This document shows positions 62,229 to 64,000 of a stretch of 64,000 bases of DNA, piece after piece. The position numbers and the translations under genes are program-made. The notes beneath the pieces were generated by a model that did no database searches, had not been told where the DNA came from, and saw only the letters and a program-made list of their open reading frames with translations. The stretch lies in assembly GCF_964275005.1 (NCBI RefSeq), contig NC_092688.1:26452934-26516933 (forward strand), written 5' to 3'. This DNA comes from Diadema setosum (taxonomy: Eukaryota; Echinodermata; Echinoidea; Diadematoida; Diadematidae). Position 1 is the stretch's first letter. Each line of letters begins with the position of its first letter.

Positions 62229-64000
62229 CTGCAAAAATAACACACATACACAGGTACAAAAAAAAAATGAAAGATTGCACAACTACTGTAGAGGGAACAA
62301 CAAAACAATGCCCTGAGAACACATGCATAAAAACAAGACACAAGATTTTGGAATAGTGTAGTGTATGCTTTTGCTGTGGCAGGGGGAAAAAGACCTTGTA
62401 AACACCAAGAAAAAACTATTTGATTAAAAAAAAAAAAAAAAATGTGACTGGACTTTGCACACACTAGTGAATTATGGCATACACACTGGTGAATTATGGC
62501 ATTCACATCTACAAGATATCAACAAGAAAAAGGGTAGGCTGCAAATGGTTGCTATGATGATATTTTCTGTACCTATGAGGTAAACTCAACTGAGTGAGAT
62601 CAACATGATGAGGTGTGTTTTCATGTCTTTACCTTTTTGACTCAGCATGCCCTGTTTGTTGCTCAAGACAACATTAAATGATGCTTAAACTTGAATAGAA
62701 AACCAAATCAGGTACAGCTGGTACAGATTTGTATCGAATCGGCGACACAGATCATATCAGGCATATCAGCTGCATTACTTCCCAGAAAGGGGCTAGGTCT
62801 TTGATTTCAACTTGTCTTGTTGTCCCACTTTGAAGAGGGCACTTGTTGCAATGTTCATTAAAATTGGCCCTAGATGGAGATTTCTATTGCAGTCCCAGTG
62901 GTTCTGTAACAACTCTGCAGCATTTTACTGTGTGAGTATTTTGCCACTGCAAGGCCCGGTTCATGCAGTATGCAGAAATCAAGGACAGTACACACATGTT
63001 AATACTTGACTTGAATGGCAGGTAACACCAGTGCAGTGCTGTAGTTCAGATATTAGGGTCCTAATCTAGACTGAAGCATAAGAGCTTTGCCGTTTACATT
63101 TTGTTGGAAGCAAACTATATGTATTCAAAACCATGGCAGTTTTGCTATGCAACATTCAGCATGATAGCATGGAATCTAATGGGTAATTTTGAGAACAGGC
63201 TGCATGATTAACATTACTCCTACTCCTGGTAATCATGGCAAATGATTTCCAATTCTGACTGAATCTAAATGAGCAGTGCTACTACCCTTACATGCACATA
63301 CATCAAGTCAAGATGGCCTGCATGTCTTTCATAAAAACTAATGTTTGTACATTATCACTATTTTGTATGCCCCTGCATGTGCCAATGTAGCCATGTGAAT
63401 CTTAGAACTCAATATTCTCATTTGTGCTCCAACTCTGATGGAACCCCTACAATTGTTTTTCTACCGTAATTTCATTTATCTATTTGTTTTGCTTGGTTTC
63501 ACTCGTTTCATTACAGGAGAAGGAAACCCATTTTAATGTTAATTGAGTGAATGCAGCAACATTAATAGGACACATCAGTGTAAGTTTCAATCTCACTATT
63601 GGTCATAGTTTCATGACATTGTTTGTAGTGCTGGTCACATACATGCATACATCTGTTGAGGCAATGATTTTCTCCTTTAAAATGAAAACATAGTTCCGGT
63701 AAGGGTTTGGGAACCTGTATGGCACCATTTCATATTTACTTGCAAAATATCCAAAGAGTCTACCAAGAAACTTAATTACCTGGCTGACGCAATTTGGCAG
63801 GATAATGAGTTGTTTTGGAGTATTTTGAGATCAAAAGTGTGGTCGGTATACCAACTGTTATTCCAGAAGGATCCAGACTAATGCGGTCTCAGTGAAAACT
63901 CGGCCCTATTTCAGACAATTTACACGCAGTTCGCGATCGCCATATTCTATACATAGGCACTTGATAGTCGCACATTAATTTTGCATGCGCGCCAAAGAGG
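62229..64000. other. Gene C intron or upstream sequence
   Basis: No exon with the first alpha-repeat signature (FLAFGNGAPD type) was found on the minus strand. 63518-63590 is a fragment of the long-TIR element at 27152-27717. Otherwise nothing recognisable. Confidence 0.5.

Overview
This window comes from a eukaryotic genome, not a prokaryotic one. It has intron-rich genes with GT-AG junctions, sparse coding sequence, many dinucleotide and GATA microsatellites, foldback and MITE-like elements, SINE-type tRNA-derived repeats and a non-LTR retrotransposon tail. The three genes, the AT-rich base composition and the style of dispersed repeats (CCGAAGG palindromes, TGACCTTTGACCT elements ending in GGCGGAGGCAT) suggest a marine deuterostome invertebrate, most likely an echinoderm such as a sea urchin. 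The species is an inference. I ran no search.

Three multi-exon genes can be assembled by hand, each with consistent splice phases. Gene A (+, 3834-11966, five exons) encodes a single-pass type II membrane protein with a BRICHOS domain and a 21-residue, two-cysteine tail after a Lys-Arg site. Gene B (+, 24035-36087, five exons) encodes a 154-residue member of the CXorf65/C22orf15 family of small conserved proteins of unknown function. Gene C (-, 62228 down to 46588, eleven exons, 5' part outside the window) encodes the C-terminal 432 residues of a mitochondrial-type Na+/Ca2+(Li+) exchanger, SLC8B1/NCLX, including the complete second alpha repeat. Genes B and C are convergent, separated by about 10 kb of repeats.

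Layout: 1-3.7 kb, repeat-rich upstream region with two clusters of a GGCGACAATCCGTG motif; 3.7-12 kb, gene A; 12-23 kb, intergenic, with several foldback elements and a retrotransposon tail; 23-36.3 kb, gene B, whose introns hold long-TIR elements and a roughly 51-bp minisatellite; 36.3-46.6 kb, intergenic, with tandem repeats, a SINE and a large TIR element; 46.6-62.2 kb, gene C, whose introns hold at least eight recognisable mobile elements; 62.2-64 kb, intron or upstream sequence of gene C.

No functional link between the three genes is evident. The most interesting points are the BRICHOS precursor with its possible releasable C-terminal peptide, a composite insertion carrying two tandem cloverleaf-forming tRNA-like units between 13-bp direct repeats, and a dispersed element that carries many perfect DR1-type nuclear-receptor sites.
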